Source of the DNA: a virus
Virus record (IMG/VR): IMGVR_UViG_3300006637_000025
Coordinates: 1 to 26,603 of that record
DNA: 26,603 nucleotides
Reading direction: 5' to 3' (one strand)
In this document: positions 17,712-26,603 of the stretch, piece by piece
How the letters are laid out: every line of letters begins with the position of its first letter
How positions within the stretch are numbered: the stretch's first letter is position 1
Notes under the pieces: generated by a model
Seen by the model: only the letters and a program-made list of their open reading frames with translations
Database searches by the model: none
What the model was told of the DNA's origin: nothing
Program-made: the position numbers and the translations under genes

Positions 17712-20339
17712 TTATTCGCTCGGGTTTCCAAACTCCCCAACGACTGGCAAGTCTATAAATTCCTGCCCTGCGTCATCCATTCTTGCTTTGTATCTCTTCT
17801 CCCACCCCGGCGAGAAGAACTCATTCATGTTGAACCAGATCAACTGGTCCATCAGTGGCTTGATGTAGAACAGGTTCGCAAATGGAGTGTTGTCCCTGGC
17901 GGCCTTGTACAATGAAGCCTGAGCCGCATCGACGTCTCCGTCATGGGCAATCGCCGAAACAGACGACGCTAGCGGGTCCACCAAGCCACCAACTGTTGGG
18001 CCAACAAACACGGATGAAGCCTTGCTCAAGTGATTGTCATACTCACGGAACAGGACATCTCCGAAAATGCCTAACCCGCCGCCCCTTGAGGCGGCGTCCA
18101 GCCAGGTCTTAACATTCTTTGGGTCTTTAGGCGTCTTGCCGCGCATGATGTCTTTAGCTGCTCCAGACAAGTAACCCGCGACTGTTGTCAGCCCTATCAT
18201 CATCATCAGGTTATTTCTTGCGCTACCTCCCTTGGCGAGGAATTCTCCTACCCCTGCTGCACCCGACTTCTTGTAGGCGCGCCTGACAATCTTGTTGTAG
18301 ACCGTGATTGGGTGCGTCTTGAACTGAAGCAGGACTCCAAGCATTCCAGCGAAGTAGTCGTCCGTATGCCTGTATCCCCTCATGATAAGCCGCTCCTCCA
18401 TGCCTGGAGTCGGGACAGACTGCTCAAGCAGGTTGTCCATGTAGATGCGGGTCTTCAACTCAACATCGTTTGCCACCTTCTGGAGGTTGGCCGGAGTGTT
18501 CGTAAGCCCCCTCTCTTTGAGGACTGCTGAGTAGTCGCCGCTTCCAACGGTGTCGGCGGCAACCATCCTCGCCCCATCTTCGTTGATTTGCATTGCCGTG
18601 CGACGCATGGCGTCCCACTCAAGTTCCGTGATGCCCGCCTCGACCATGTCAGCCCGCATACCTCCGGGCAGCTTGCTGAAGTCAACCTTTGAGAACTCAC
18701 CAAGCAGGGCGGCATGGGCGTTGTGCGCCGCTACCCGAATAGTGTCAGTCCACCACCCAAGTAGGTTGATCTTGAAGAAGGCATTGGTTATAGCCTTGAA
18801 CATCTCATTTGCCCTACCCGCCCCGGTAACAGTAGACCCCCACCGCTCGGCAATTCCCATACTGAATGAGTCAGACATGACGCCATTAACCCGGGCCCAG
18901 GCTGCGCCTGAGCCCTTGCCCAATACAGCCTTAAAGGCGGAAGGGACTTCCTTGATGACCCTGACGGCCGCCTCAAGTCCCTTTCCCCACCCGCTGCCAT
19001 CAGCGGACATGGTTGCCATAAGCTTTGCCGAACTTGTAAACAAGTCAGGCAGGGAGGCTGGAGCCGCCCCACCAAGCTTTGACACGGACTGCAACGTCTT
19101 GAGCCCGTTCATGTAGGTGTTAAAAGTGTTGGTTCCTTCGGACGCATTGGCTCCAGTCGCCTCGTTCCATGCTGCCTCGATCTGCCTGCCTTCGCGCCCC
19201 TTGAAGGCGTCAAGCTGCCTTGCTGAATCAGGCTTGTCTTTTACGAGAGCCATGAGCCCGCGAAGCCTTCGCTCAAAAGCCTCGCCGGGATTATGAGTGA
19301 ACTCAGACATCAGTGCGATACTACGCGCCCGCGTCTCGATGTCGGCCATGATTGCCTGGGCCAAGAACTTGTGCCTCCCATACTTCTTGTTGTAGTTGAA
19401 CCATGAGTCCGCGTCCTTGAAGTGAAGGACACGCTCCGCCCCAAGCTTTTTGGCAAGGCTGCCGTGCTGCCCAGCCTTCGGAAGGATGACACGGTCAACC
19501 TTTCCGTCGGCAAACTCGTCAACGCGGACCTTGTCAAAGAAGTTGTTGTAAAAATCCTCGTGGACAGAGTTCAGGAAGGCGTCTTCATCTGCGCCCTTGA
19601 AGGTTGCTTCAGAATCAATGCCTTCCAAAATGTCCTTCTTCCACAATCCCTGACTTGCCTCCTTTCCCCCTAGGGACCGGATGACCGTGTGATCGTGCGT
19701 CTGCGGCAGGATGTAGTCGGCTCGTATTTTAATGTCTGCCCCGTTCTCGTTCTGCTTGCCGACAAGGTCTCTCATTATGGAGTGAACCTCGGCAGCTATT
19801 CTCTTTGCAGCGTTGCTGCCGGATACGCCCGGGTTGCCCTTCTCCCCCATGGAGAGTTGCTGCATCTCGTTGGCTATCTCGCGCTCCAGCCTGTTGCTCT
19901 TGAAGTCTGCCCAAAGCCCCTTTTTGTGAAGCCTCGCCTCAAGCCTGCCTTGGTAAGCAGCAGTTAAGGCAACGAAGTGCCCCTCGACAGAGTTCCTGCC
20001 TCCCTGAACGTCTGCCTCTGTCCTCCCAAACTTGCCGATGGACGACAATAGGGCGTCAGCCTTGTTCTCAAACCCTTCAGCCCGCCTGAAGAAGTCCCGG
20101 TCGGAGGCAATCGCCTTCAACCTGCGGCGTTTGTCGATGACCTTCTTGGCTTCAAGCTTGTCAATGACATCGTTCATTGCCGCCTGAGCAGCTTCCAGCG
20201 AGGCAAACTTCGGCTCCACGCCTTCGCGCTTGTGGATCTGAGCTTCAATCTCACGAAGGATTTCCTCGGCCTGCTGCTTGGTGATCTTCTTGTCACCAGA
20301 GGCTTTTACGACCCTGTCTATGCAACGGTTTTTTGGCAT
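17712..20339 (-). CDS. Very large internal virion (ejection-type) protein
   Basis: An 875-residue protein, mostly helical and charged in its N-terminal part (KKITKQQAEEILREIEAQIHK, KLEAKKVIDKRRRLKAIASD), with small-residue-rich segments later that may insert into membranes (NNLMMMIGLTTVAGYLSG and SSVFVGPTVGGLVDPLASS). There is no signal peptide. Size, composition and location between fibre genes and two other giant late proteins fit the internal core or ejected proteins of short-tailed phages, which leave the capsid and form a channel through the host envelope. I recognise the general type but no named family. A good ribosome binding site (GAGGAAAGGA) precedes the ATG. Confidence 0.6.
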   Translation of the reverse strand: MPKNRCIDRVVKASGDKKITKQQAEEILREIEAQIHKREGVEPKFASLEAAQAAMNDVIDKLEAKKVIDKRRRLKAIASDRDFFRRAEGFENKADALLSSIGKFGRTEADVQGGRNSVEGHFVALTAAYQGRLEARLHKKGLWADFKSNRLEREIANEMQQLSMGEKGNPGVSGSNAAKRIAAEVHSIMRDLVGKQNENGADIKIRADYILPQTHDHTVIRSLGGKEASQGLWKKDILEGIDSEATFKGADEDAFLNSVHEDFYNNFFDKVRVDEFADGKVDRVILPKAGQHGSLAKKLGAERVLHFKDADSWFNYNKKYGRHKFLAQAIMADIETRARSIALMSEFTHNPGEAFERRLRGLMALVKDKPDSARQLDAFKGREGRQIEAAWNEATGANASEGTNTFNTYMNGLKTLQSVSKLGGAAPASLPDLFTSSAKLMATMSADGSGWGKGLEAAVRVIKEVPSAFKAVLGKGSGAAWARVNGVMSDSFSMGIAERWGSTVTGAGRANEMFKAITNAFFKINLLGWWTDTIRVAAHNAHAALLGEFSKVDFSKLPGGMRADMVEAGITELEWDAMRRTAMQINEDGARMVAADTVGSGDYSAVLKERGLTNTPANLQKVANDVELKTRIYMDNLLEQSVPTPGMEERLIMRGYRHTDDYFAGMLGVLLQFKTHPITVYNKIVRRAYKKSGAAGVGEFLAKGGSARNNLMMMIGLTTVAGYLSGAAKDIMRGKTPKDPKNVKTWLDAASRGGGLGIFGDVLFREYDNHLSKASSVFVGPTVGGLVDPLASSVSAIAHDGDVDAAQASLYKAARDNTPFANLFYIKPLMDQLIWFNMNEFFSPGWEKRYKARMDDAGQEFIDLPVVGEFGNPSE

Positions 20340-20340
20340 G

Positions 20341-22251
20341 TCATCCTTTCCTCATGCAGAGCAATCCTTCCTCGATTGCCTTCGGCTCGTAGTCAAAGGA
20401 GTTGTCAAGGTAAGCCTGCTCAGATGCCGTAAGTTCCCCGTCCCGCTTGATGGTCGCCTCAATCTCTGTCGCGTCCTGCTGGTGGAACGTCGTATCCATT
20501 CCGCCCTCGCCCGCATCGGACTCCCTCGGGATGGGCTCCTGGCCCGGTTCGCTCTTGGAGAGCCCGCGCTCATCTATGAGTTCACGCAACCTATTCTGGT
20601 AGGTGTCCTCAATCAACTGCTGGGTGCGGGCATCATACTCGGTCTGGAGTCTGCGGACCTCAGCCTTGTAACGCTTGAGCCGTTCCTTCTCAACCCGCTT
20701 CTTAAATCTGCTTTTCTTGCCAGCATCCTGCCTCTTCAGGTCAGCAATGCGTCTCTTGTATTCCGCCCGCTCAATCCTGTCGGCTTTCGCTTGGATGCCT
20801 GCCTCAATCCGTGAGTCAAAGTCCAGACGGTCAGCAGAGATGCGTTGCATCATCTTCTTGGTCCGGTCTGGGAGGAGGTCAACGATTTCGTCAATTGCTT
20901 TGAGTTGAGCCGGAGTGAACTTCGGGGAAACCTCCCCAGTCTTGAACAAGCTTGGGATGTTCCTGGATGTCTCGTCAAGCTCAAGGAAAAACATGCGGGC
21001 AATGTTGTCGGCTGCCGACACATCTCCGCCCTTGGCTCTCTCCAGCAAAGCCTTGAGTGTTTTTGCCTGCTGCCCTTTGCCTCCGCGCTTTGCCGCAGAC
21101 TCGCCTATCTGGATTGCCTGCTCCCTGGTGACGCGACCAAGGACGCCAATCGCCTCTACTCGCGCCCTGACCTTGGCTGCAATCTTCGCCTTGCGAGCCT
21201 CGACCGCATCCTTGGCTCCAAGGCGGGCTTCGTAAGCTTCCGACCTTAAAATGTCATTATACCAACGCCCTTCACCACCTACCGCAGCATAGATTTCAGC
21301 CTCCTGATCATCGACCGCCTTCTTGGCAAGCCTGCGGATCTCGGCCATGTCGCGCATCCTGCGTGCCTCGTCAGCCAGTATCTCCCCGGCGATAACGCCA
21401 CGGTCAAGTTTGGCGATACCGGCAACGTCAACGTCTACGTCGTTCAGGAACTGGTCATGCGCAACGGCAGCCATCTCCCTCTTGGTGGGGGCCGTCAGCC
21501 TCTCAAACACGATGCCAGCTCCACGCAACCCGCCGCCGACTATGGCCGATCCAGCGACACCGATAAGGATGTCGTTGAATCCGTATTCTGCCTGCTGCTG
21601 CCTGTTGGCTATGTATATTGGGATTTCCGCAATCAGGCTGCCAACCGAAGCATCGACTGCTCCGCCGACCACCCTGGCGATGACGGACCTACCCTCCTCG
21701 AGCGAAAGGCGGTCGCGTTGGGCGATGAGCGGAGAGTTCTTTACTCGGACGACCGGGCGACCAAGTCCCCCGCCCATGCGGATTGTCTTAGCCCCGCGCT
21801 TGGTGCGCGAGGCGATGCCTGCCATGCGCCTGTATTTGGCCTGCCCTACGATAGGGACAAAGTTGAGACCAAAGTCTGTGAACGACATCTGGCTCCCGAT
21901 GACTTGCCCCGCAAAGGCAGCCGACATGCCAGTGAAGCCTTTCGCATTCTGGAGGTAGAACATGCGGGCGTTCTCCAACTCCTTCCGCCTACGCATGAGT
22001 TGAGCCTGACCTTCCAAAACCGGCTCATTGAACTCTAGCCCCGGCATACTGTATCTCTCGTTGGCTTCGTCAGGAGAGAGAACATTGCCGCTGGCGACTC
22101 CCATCTCAACCATGCGCTGGACTGCGTTCTGCGCTTGGAGGAACTCACGCCCATACCCAACAGCAGCGTTAAACACGCTGGAAAGAGGGAGATCGTTGAT
22201 CTCCCTTACCTGCCCCACATCCCTGCGGGAGTATGGTTTATAGGTGATCAT
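20341..22251 (-). CDS. Large internal virion-type protein
   Basis: A 636-residue protein. The N-terminal third has small-residue and hydrophobic stretches (FTGMSAAFAGQVIGSQMSFTDFGLNFVPIVG and VVGGAVDASVGSLIAEIPIYI, ILIGVAGSAIVGGGLRGAGIV) that could interact with membranes; the C-terminal half is a long, highly charged, Arg/Lys/Glu-rich helical region (ERAEYKRRIADLKRQDAGKK and RFKKRVEKERLKRYKAEVRR), likely coiled coil. No enzyme motif was identified. With 17712-20339 and 22251-24521 it forms a trio like the internal proteins of podoviruses. Its start and the previous stop overlap by one base (TGATG). Confidence 0.6.
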   Translation of the reverse strand: MITYKPYSRRDVGQVREINDLPLSSVFNAAVGYGREFLQAQNAVQRMVEMGVASGNVLSPDEANERYSMPGLEFNEPVLEGQAQLMRRRKELENARMFYLQNAKGFTGMSAAFAGQVIGSQMSFTDFGLNFVPIVGQAKYRRMAGIASRTKRGAKTIRMGGGLGRPVVRVKNSPLIAQRDRLSLEEGRSVIARVVGGAVDASVGSLIAEIPIYIANRQQQAEYGFNDILIGVAGSAIVGGGLRGAGIVFERLTAPTKREMAAVAHDQFLNDVDVDVAGIAKLDRGVIAGEILADEARRMRDMAEIRRLAKKAVDDQEAEIYAAVGGEGRWYNDILRSEAYEARLGAKDAVEARKAKIAAKVRARVEAIGVLGRVTREQAIQIGESAAKRGGKGQQAKTLKALLERAKGGDVSAADNIARMFFLELDETSRNIPSLFKTGEVSPKFTPAQLKAIDEIVDLLPDRTKKMMQRISADRLDFDSRIEAGIQAKADRIERAEYKRRIADLKRQDAGKKSRFKKRVEKERLKRYKAEVRRLQTEYDARTQQLIEDTYQNRLRELIDERGLSKSEPGQEPIPRESDAGEGGMDTTFHQQDATEIEATIKRDGELTASEQAYLDNSFDYEPKAIEEGLLCMRKG

Positions 22252-24521
22252 CAGTAGAACGGGACGTTGTCAACGCCCGGAAGCGGAATTGATGGCCGGC
22301 GAATGTTGTCTATATCAGCCTTATGCTTGCCGGTGGTGGGCCAATTGGTCTTCCCTCCGCCAAATGGATTGTCAAAGTCGATGTAAAGCTTCTTACCTTT
22401 CTTGTCGCGCAAGTGGAATGAGTCACCGCCACGGAGTTCTTCCAACCGGAGATACACCCCGTGGCCGTCAGACTCCCAGCGGTAGTTTTCGACACCGTTC
22501 AGGAATGCCTCAACCGCCTCCATCTGGGAGGTGCCCTTGATGCTTACTGATCCGGCAAGCGTGTCTTCCCTGAGCCTTTGCTCAGGCAGTCCCGGCGCAA
22601 TCCCTGCCGCGTCCACTACGGAATGGTCAAGGACCGATGTTGCAATGTCGAGGAATTCAATGACGTTGTCGATCTCGTCGTCCGTGCGCTTGCCTTCGGC
22701 GTTTCGCTGATCCCTGAACACAAGGATGGGCTCCTGATCATTTGCGTCCACCTCGGCAACGATGGCGTGATCATCGACAAGATACTGGTTAGCCAACTCA
22801 ACCGCTTCGGAATGGGTGATGCTGGGATTGTTGCTGTTGAGTTGCAGGGCGAAACTTTCCACAAAACTAAGAATCCCGCTTTTCAAGTGCGCGCTACCAC
22901 CGGCCATTACATGAGCAAAGGCGGCAAGTTCCGGGTCGTTGTCAACTTTCTCCCTCACCTTGGCACGGTCGTTTTGCTCAAATCCCTTTTCATTGCTGAT
23001 AGCTTCCATGACCGTCTCGCGGATTCCGTGGGAATCCTTGTAGTTGTAAGCCATGAACATTCCCGAAGACATTCCCTCGTCAACCAACTGGTTGAACACA
23101 CGGGGCCAATACTTGTCTCCGTGCCGGAACTCTATGTTGAGCAACTCGTTCAGTCCGTCCCGTGGTTTCATCGAGTTCAGGGCTGCGATGGACTGCTTGG
23201 CCTCGGAGTCAAGGAGCAGCTTGATGTCGTCGTCCGCAACCCCAAGCTCGCGCTGCATGTGAATCAGCCTGCCATCCAGGTCCTGGTAGGTGCTGTGCAT
23301 CTGCGCGTTGATCGCAGGCTTCGCTTCGTCCGAGGCAACCTTGTATTGCTCCATCAAGCCCTCAAGCTCGATTATCTCAGCACGCAATTCGTCTGCCGTG
23401 TCAAAGATGTATCGCAACGGCTCCTTCTGGAACGAGTCTAACAGCCCGACTGCACCAATGCGGCTGTCCTCCACCCCTTGTGCGGCAATCTTGGCAACCT
23501 CGTTCTCCTTGTCGAGGGTGTCCCCCGCCTTCTCTACAATCTTGGCGAGTTCTGCCGGGGAGTTTTTTGCCATACGGAGCATGTGCCCCGCAGCCGCATA
23601 ACGCTCTCGCTCCTTATCATAGGCAGCATACTTGTCCTTGTCCCCGCCAACCATGTCCATTGTGACAACCATCTTGCCTGAAGGCTCACCATCCCATGCC
23701 CGCGCAAGGTCGTCCTCGATGTTCTCGGCCAACGCTGCCGCGTCAATCTGGTTGTTTTTCTGAATGCTGCGGCCAATGGCTGCCTCAAGTTCCTCAACCC
23801 GGTTTGCGGGGAGATACTTGCTGTCCTTCAGCATATATGACGCCTCCTCGGGGAAGTCCGAGACTGCGGTCATCACAGCGTTATACTCATACTTTTCCAT
23901 GTTGGAACGCTCGACCTCTGAGCCAAATGTCCGAAGGCTTTCGGCGTATGCTGGCCCAAGCCCGTAGTATGCCTCGCGAAGGGAGTCCAAGTCCTTCGTG
24001 ATGGCGACTTTTGAGAGAGTTTTCTCGGCTGTCGTAATGATCTCACCGATCTTGCGACCTCTGGCAGCAGAGGCGATGACCGGAATCTTCTGGGCGTAAA
24101 TCCTGCCCATGTTGACCTTAAAGTCATTCGACATCTCACCAAGGGTGTCGCTGTGCATCTTGACGGTGTTCTCAAACTCGTCAGTGAATTCAGCGACTCC
24201 CACATTGGGGTTCTCCGCCATGTAGACGCCCATCTTCTGGGACGCCTCAATCAGGGCCATATTGAATCGGAACTTGTCGTCCTTCTCCTTCTCTTCATCC
24301 GACTCAAGCTTGGCTTGGATTGCCTCCTCCCGTGCAAACATGGCAGCTTCGCGCTCCCGCGTCTTACGCGCACCCGCAACCGCAGCCAGCGCACCAGGAA
24401 CCTGTGACAACCCCTGTGCCGCCCCAGCAAAGCTTGGAGCGAATGACGCTGCTGACGCCCTCGGCCCTGTTGATCCAGCCACCTGAAGCGGGGCTGCTGT
24501 GGATGTTCTTACGGGTGGCAT
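22251..24521 (-). CDS. Large internal virion-type protein
   Basis: A 756-residue acidic, helical protein. It begins with a flexible Ala/Pro/Ser-rich segment (VAGSTGPRASAASFAPSFAGAAQ), then a charged helix (KTREREAAMFAREEAIQAKLESDEEKEKDDKF) and long repeated helical stretches. No membrane segment or catalytic motif stands out, and I see no lysozyme-like active site. Its place in the cluster and length suggest a structural core or ejected protein. The ATG is placed just after the previous stop (TAA-T-ATG). Confidence 0.6.
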   Translation of the reverse strand: MPPVRTSTAAPLQVAGSTGPRASAASFAPSFAGAAQGLSQVPGALAAVAGARKTREREAAMFAREEAIQAKLESDEEKEKDDKFRFNMALIEASQKMGVYMAENPNVGVAEFTDEFENTVKMHSDTLGEMSNDFKVNMGRIYAQKIPVIASAARGRKIGEIITTAEKTLSKVAITKDLDSLREAYYGLGPAYAESLRTFGSEVERSNMEKYEYNAVMTAVSDFPEEASYMLKDSKYLPANRVEELEAAIGRSIQKNNQIDAAALAENIEDDLARAWDGEPSGKMVVTMDMVGGDKDKYAAYDKERERYAAAGHMLRMAKNSPAELAKIVEKAGDTLDKENEVAKIAAQGVEDSRIGAVGLLDSFQKEPLRYIFDTADELRAEIIELEGLMEQYKVASDEAKPAINAQMHSTYQDLDGRLIHMQRELGVADDDIKLLLDSEAKQSIAALNSMKPRDGLNELLNIEFRHGDKYWPRVFNQLVDEGMSSGMFMAYNYKDSHGIRETVMEAISNEKGFEQNDRAKVREKVDNDPELAAFAHVMAGGSAHLKSGILSFVESFALQLNSNNPSITHSEAVELANQYLVDDHAIVAEVDANDQEPILVFRDQRNAEGKRTDDEIDNVIEFLDIATSVLDHSVVDAAGIAPGLPEQRLREDTLAGSVSIKGTSQMEAVEAFLNGVENYRWESDGHGVYLRLEELRGGDSFHLRDKKGKKLYIDFDNPFGGGKTNWPTTGKHKADIDNIRRPSIPLPGVDNVPFY

Positions 24522-24522
24522 A

Positions 24523-25095
24523 TTATGGTGAGGCCCAATATTGTGATTGACTTACTCCGGGAGTTACATATGACCCGCCCGCGCTTGCTGCGCCTCGCGA
24601 AGATCCACCACTTCTACGAAAGCTTGGATTTGAAGCGATGCTCAACCCCTGGCTGACGCCGCCGAAAAATGTCCCGGCCGCGTTTAGGTAGGACGATGTC
24701 ACTGCGTTGCGCCCCATCGCCTCCTGCAATCCAGCCTCGGCCTTGGAACGTCTTGCGCGAAGCTCCCCGCGATAGATGGCGTTCTGACGGTCAAGCTCAT
24801 CCTGGACCGCAGAGTCAAACATCACATCCTCGGCAGAACCGGACAACTCGATCCCACTAGCCGCGAAGCGTGCCCGCCTAGTGGCGGCACGCAATCTGTT
24901 CCGCCGTGACAACTGGCGGGACTCAGACGCGGCCTGCTGCTGCGCCGCGATGGCATCATTGCGCGCAACGGCAGCGTTGAACTCGGCGGCGTCCTTCTGT
25001 GCAGCCCCAGACTGCACGGCAGAATAGACTCCAAGCCCGGTTGATACTGTAGAGGCTGCTATCGCCGCTACCCCTAATGCACCTAAAGCTGCCAT
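24523..25095 (-). CDS. Small internal virion protein, T7 gp14-like organisation
   Basis: A 190-residue protein with an N-terminal hydrophobic, small-residue helix (AALGALGVAAIAASTVSTGLGVYSAV), then an Ala/Arg-rich helical part (RQLSRRNRLRAATRRARFAASGIELSGSAEDVM), and a Gly/Ser-rich C-terminus. Phage proteins with the RRNRLRAATRRARFAASGIELSGS-like block sit in front of large internal virion proteins in many short-tailed phages and are annotated as internal core proteins; T7 gp14, which enters the outer membrane, has the same position and size. The assignment rests on pattern and position. It overlaps the end of the GNAT-like gene by 13 bases. Confidence 0.65.
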   Translation of the reverse strand: MAALGALGVAAIAASTVSTGLGVYSAVQSGAAQKDAAEFNAAVARNDAIAAQQQAASESRQLSRRNRLRAATRRARFAASGIELSGSAEDVMFDSAVQDELDRQNAIYRGELRARRSKAEAGLQEAMGRNAVTSSYLNAAGTFFGGVSQGLSIASNPSFRRSGGSSRGAASAGGSYVTPGVSQSQYWASP

Positions 25096-25502
25096 GTCAT
25101 CATGTGGTAATCGGTCGCGTCGGGACCGTATTTCTTTAGTGTCGATTCGTAGTCAAAGCCAAGCATCTTCGCCACCCGTTTGGCCTTCTTGTCGCTTGCA
25201 TTGATTTCGGCGTGGACTCGATGTAGTCGCAGATCCTCGGCTGCATTGTGCAGCATCTCAAAGGCGGCATTCATCAGCGCGTGAGGGTGCTTCTTCGCAG
25301 CCGGAAACACTGTTAGCCAAGCAATGCCAACCCCTGTCCATACCTGCGTGATGCCGCCGATAGCCAGCATCGATCCGTTGCGCAGGGCGGCGTGTTTGCC
25401 GGGGGGGATGACAACGAGCCTGTCGGCAATCTCCTTCAAGAGCAATCCGCTCCGAAAGCAGTCCCGCACATGCTGAGTTGTCAATGCCTCAAGCGTTATC
25501 AT
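25083..25502 (-). CDS. GNAT-like acetyltransferase-type protein
   Basis: From ATG 25502 the product has 139 residues with an acetyltransferase-like pattern: a strand-rich start (ITLEALTTQHVRDCFRSGLLLKEIADRL), a middle with GSMLAIGGITQVWTGVGIAWLTVF, a helix (HALMNAAFEMLHNAAEDL), then HRVHAEINASDKKAKRVAKMLGFDYESTLKKYG, typical of the GNAT C-terminal half in which Lys-x-hydrophobic-LGF-(Y/E)xE marks the last helix and strand. The usual acetyl-CoA binding loop is degenerate. Genes of this kind occur between tail and internal proteins in several podoviruses; the substrate is unknown. The start overlaps the preceding stop as ATGA. Confidence 0.65.
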   Translation of the reverse strand: MITLEALTTQHVRDCFRSGLLLKEIADRLVVIPPGKHAALRNGSMLAIGGITQVWTGVGIAWLTVFPAAKKHPHALMNAAFEMLHNAAEDLRLHRVHAEINASDKKAKRVAKMLGFDYESTLKKYGPDATDYHMMTWQL

Positions 25503-26603
25503 TCCGAATTCTCCACCACCAAGACCATCGCAAGTATGTTCAGCGGGTGAGGCTGCTGCTGCTGAATCCAAACCTGACCCTCATAATCTAGGTCGTTGTC
25601 CAAATCGTCGTCGCCATAAATGTTAAACTCTTTCCACCCCGTGAAGAGGTTTGGAGCCTGATCCATGTCATCATCTTCTTCCCGGTAGTCGTGCTGAATT
25701 AGGTCCGACTCGCTTGCCCCGTAACGATGCCCAAGACTGTTAAGAACGTGTATGTATCCCTTTGGGACTCTCTTCACGCTCCCGCCAGAACTTCCCCAGT
25801 CGCCGCGTGGCGCAAGTGGCATACTCTTAACCTTACTGATAAATTGCAAACCTGCAATAACAGTCGTCCCTGTGTCATCCAGCGTGATTGCCCCGGACGA
25901 CACGGTTTTGTCGCCCACATACTCCCCGTCAACCAAGACCTGCAAGGACTCACCTTCAAGGTGGTTAAGCCCGCGAACCGTAGTGGATGTTGCCGAGCCC
26001 GACAGCATGGAGTCCACAAACTTCATCTCGTCCTTGTCAGTGGCGGACGCAGGATTGAAGTCGGGCAGCAACTTCTCAATGTAGCGAACTGTCTTCGTGT
26101 TGATGGTGCGCTTCACCACCATCCAAATCTCATCTTCAGTCCCTGCGGACGACGGGATGGACGCGATAGACTCAACTACCCCAGTCCCGCCAATCTTCTG
26201 CCTTGACCACGCATAGATATCCTGGTCTGCCTCGTAGGTCAGGGTGATAAGGTCGCCAGTCTCAGTGAGTACCCACACTACGGAATTGGGGTTCTTCTGG
26301 TAACGCAGTCTGTTTGCCTGCGTTTGATCGCGAAGAATGTGCTCCGACGTGATGTTTAGGTCACGGCTCACAAAGCTGTCGGCCTCAAACGAGTAGCGCA
26401 TGTCATGCACCTCACGCCCCGCCCGCTGGATGAACAGCACAGCCGAACCAACGCGCTGGGGCATGTGGCTTGCCAGTGTTCCATTGCTTGTCTGCGTCTT
26501 GACATCAACGTTGCTCGGAGTCAGCGGCTCATTGATCGTGCTCGCCGCACGCATCTGATACTCCCCGCTCAGTGTCCCGATCAGAAGGACCGGGCCGCTT
26601 TCT
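25499..26603 (-). CDS. Tail-tube/tail-stabilisation-like protein, 5' end cut by the window
   Basis: The frame is open to the right edge of the window: before the ATG at 26554 it still reads SGPVLLIGTLSGEYQ, followed by MRAASTINEPLTPSNVDVKTQTSNG, so the gene begins outside. The visible 367 residues have the signature of phage tail-tube-B type proteins: PNSVVWVLTETGDLITLTYEADQDIYAWSR, VVESIASIPSS, EDEIWMVVKRTINTKTVRYIEKL. These form the nozzle of short tails, between portal/connector and fibres. Its full length is probably well above what is seen. Start at 26554 is not the natural start. Confidence 0.75.
   Translation of the reverse strand, partial: ESGPVLLIGTLSGEYQMRAASTINEPLTPSNVDVKTQTSNGTLASHMPQRVGSAVLFIQRAGREVHDMRYSFEADSFVSRDLNITSEHILRDQTQANRLRYQKNPNSVVWVLTETGDLITLTYEADQDIYAWSRQKIGGTGVVESIASIPSSAGTEDEIWMVVKRTINTKTVRYIEKLLPDFNPASATDKDEMKFVDSMLSGSATSTTVRGLNHLEGESLQVLVDGEYVGDKTVSSGAITLDDTGTTVIAGLQFISKVKSMPLAPRGDWGSSGGSVKRVPKGYIHVLNSLGHRYGASESDLIQHDYREEDDDMDQAPNLFTGWKEFNIYGDDDLDNDLDYEGQVWIQQQQPHPLNILAMVLVVENSE

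Overview
This window looks like part of a tailed-phage (or prophage) genome with a short-tailed, T7-like particle. The evidence is a tail fibre with a T7-type N-terminal domain, three very large proteins of the internal/ejected virion type, and a tail-tube-like protein cut by the right edge. A predicted lipoprotein and a spanin-like protein suggest a Gram-negative host. I cannot name the host from the sequence. No phage RNA polymerase is present. Replication is instead of the DnaB helicase plus ERF recombinase type, and a small repressor with a divergent promoter suggests a temperate or regulated life style.

Layout. (1) 24-374: an unknown gene followed by a strong terminator. (2) 411-1232: about 0.8 kb with no convincing gene, rich in inverted repeats, ending in a promoter-like TTGACA site. 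(3) 1233-4220, rightward: a winged-helix protein, a small atypical cytosine methyltransferase-like protein, a MazG-like protein, an invertebrate-type lysozyme with a signal peptide, a C5 cytosine methyltransferase, and small unknown proteins. (4) 4138-4569, leftward: a helix-turn-helix repressor, facing an operator/promoter region at 4567-4676. (5) 4676-9938, rightward: a tightly packed early/replication operon (ERF recombinase, DnaQ-like exonuclease, SSB-like protein, zinc-ribbon proteins, PD-(D/E)XK resolvase-like nuclease, DnaB-like helicase), mostly linked by ATGA or GTGA stop-start overlaps. (6) 9966-26603, leftward: the late region, convergent with the early operon. Read in its own direction (right to left) it encodes a tail-tube-like protein, a GNAT-like protein, three or four internal virion proteins, the tail fibre, a LamG-like adhesin, then small accessory genes: a lipoprotein, a membrane coiled-coil protein, a phospholipase A2-like protein, a metallophosphoesterase, a winged-helix protein and an HExxE protein.

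The most striking feature is a second long open frame (3045-3878) nested in the +1 frame of the cytosine methyltransferase gene. From memory, both frames resemble protein sequences that recur in phages, so this stretch may be truly dual-coding. Other points of interest are the animal-type lysozyme fold used as a likely endolysin, the lambda-like switch with very short leaders, a possible 19-codon leader peptide with a pairing element before the 1233 gene, and a near-identical 22-base sequence at 347-368 and 12105-12125. All family calls come from recognising motifs by eye; no database search was run.
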